A stretch of DNA of 31,027 bases from JBEVNR01 sp040507985 (GTDB lineage: Bacteria; Pseudomonadota; Alphaproteobacteria; Rickettsiales; UBA6187): contig JBEVNR010000034.1 of NCBI GenBank assembly GCA_040507985.1, positions 1-31,027 on the forward strand, in the 5' to 3' direction. Position numbers and translations under genes: made by a program. Every line of letters begins with the position of its first letter. Positions within the stretch are counted from its first letter, which is position 1. Shown in pieces: positions 30,920 through 31,027 of this stretch. The notes under the pieces were generated by a model. The model saw nothing but the letters and a program-made list of their open reading frames with translations, was not told the DNA's origin and did no database searches.

Positions 30920-31027
30920 CTAGCGCTTGGTATATTTCTTGTATTTTTCCAAAACTATTGAGACGAGTTCATTGTCGGAATAATTGAACCTAAACTCGCA
31001 TTCTTTGAGATGCAAGTAAAAAGTATG
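30920..31027 (-). CDS. IS1595-type transposase, C-terminal end (cut by window edge)
   Basis: The frame entering from the window edge reads TFYLHLKECEFRFNYSDNEL and ends VLEKYKKYTKR before TAG at 30920. LKECE-[FW]-R-[FW]-N is the characteristic C-terminal motif of IS1595/ISXO2-like transposases. The element appears to be inserted in the herA-like gene and to have removed or displaced its 5' part. Most of the element lies outside the window. Confidence 0.65.
   Translation of the reverse strand, partial: HTFYLHLKECEFRFNYSDNELVSIVLEKYKKYTKR

Overview
The window looks like chromosomal DNA of an alphaproteobacterium, perhaps a host-associated lineage. The backbone genes (adenosylhomocysteinase, YbgC-type thioesterase, TolB, an OxyR-like regulator) have an alphaproteobacterial look. 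Dense insertion-sequence debris and many genes broken by one lesion fit a reductive, mobile-element-rich genome. I cannot name a genus from sequence alone.

Left part (1-12693) is an integrated element. It starts, on the minus strand, with an AT-rich PIN-like gene cut by the window edge, preceded in transcription order by an AbiEi/AbiEii toxin-antitoxin pair with a palindromic operator. Next come phage-type replication genes (an initiator-like protein and two tandem helicase-loader paralogues, one ending in a DnaA-N-like domain), a run of small overlapping minus-strand phage genes, and a divergent repressor switch (6106-6888). An excisionase-like gene and a tyrosine integrase read rightwards. 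Beyond the integrase lies a cargo operon: a RecQ helicase fused to a phosphoribosyltransferase-like domain, translationally coupled to a DprA/Smf-like protein, preceded by a degraded ORF. The element ends at a 45-base 3' fragment of an initiator tRNA-Met gene (12649-12693), the signature of a tRNA attachment site, with the tail of a second, degraded integrase 44 bp before it.

Middle part (12694-22004) is mostly backbone: an IS481-type transposase stub, an EamA transporter, ybgC and ahcY overlapping in one operon, a Ser/Thr/Pro-rich mucin-like envelope protein with five cysteine pairs, tolB, a 738-residue protein joining kinase-like, nucleotidyltransferase-like and NDK-like regions, and an OxyR-like regulator with both redox cysteines.

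Right part (22005-31027) is a mosaic of mobile fragments: a 155-bp MITE-like repeat, an orphan HipB-like antitoxin with its operator, an AlpA-like gene start cut by an IS630-type element (perfect terminal repeats, broken transposase), a phage/GTA tail protein truncated in its TIM barrel, a MuF-like protein followed in frame after an amber codon by a colicin E5-like RNase domain with candidate immunity genes, a type II restriction-modification pair whose nuclease is frameshifted, a frameshifted COG2958/HrgA-like gene, a GH24 phage lysozyme, and a HerA-like ATPase gene whose 5' part is replaced by the end of an IS1595-type transposase.

The most interesting units are the RecQ-PRTase/DprA cargo pair, the MuF/E5-like toxin locus, the mucin-like surface protein, and the kinase/NTase/NDK-like fusion next to tolB.
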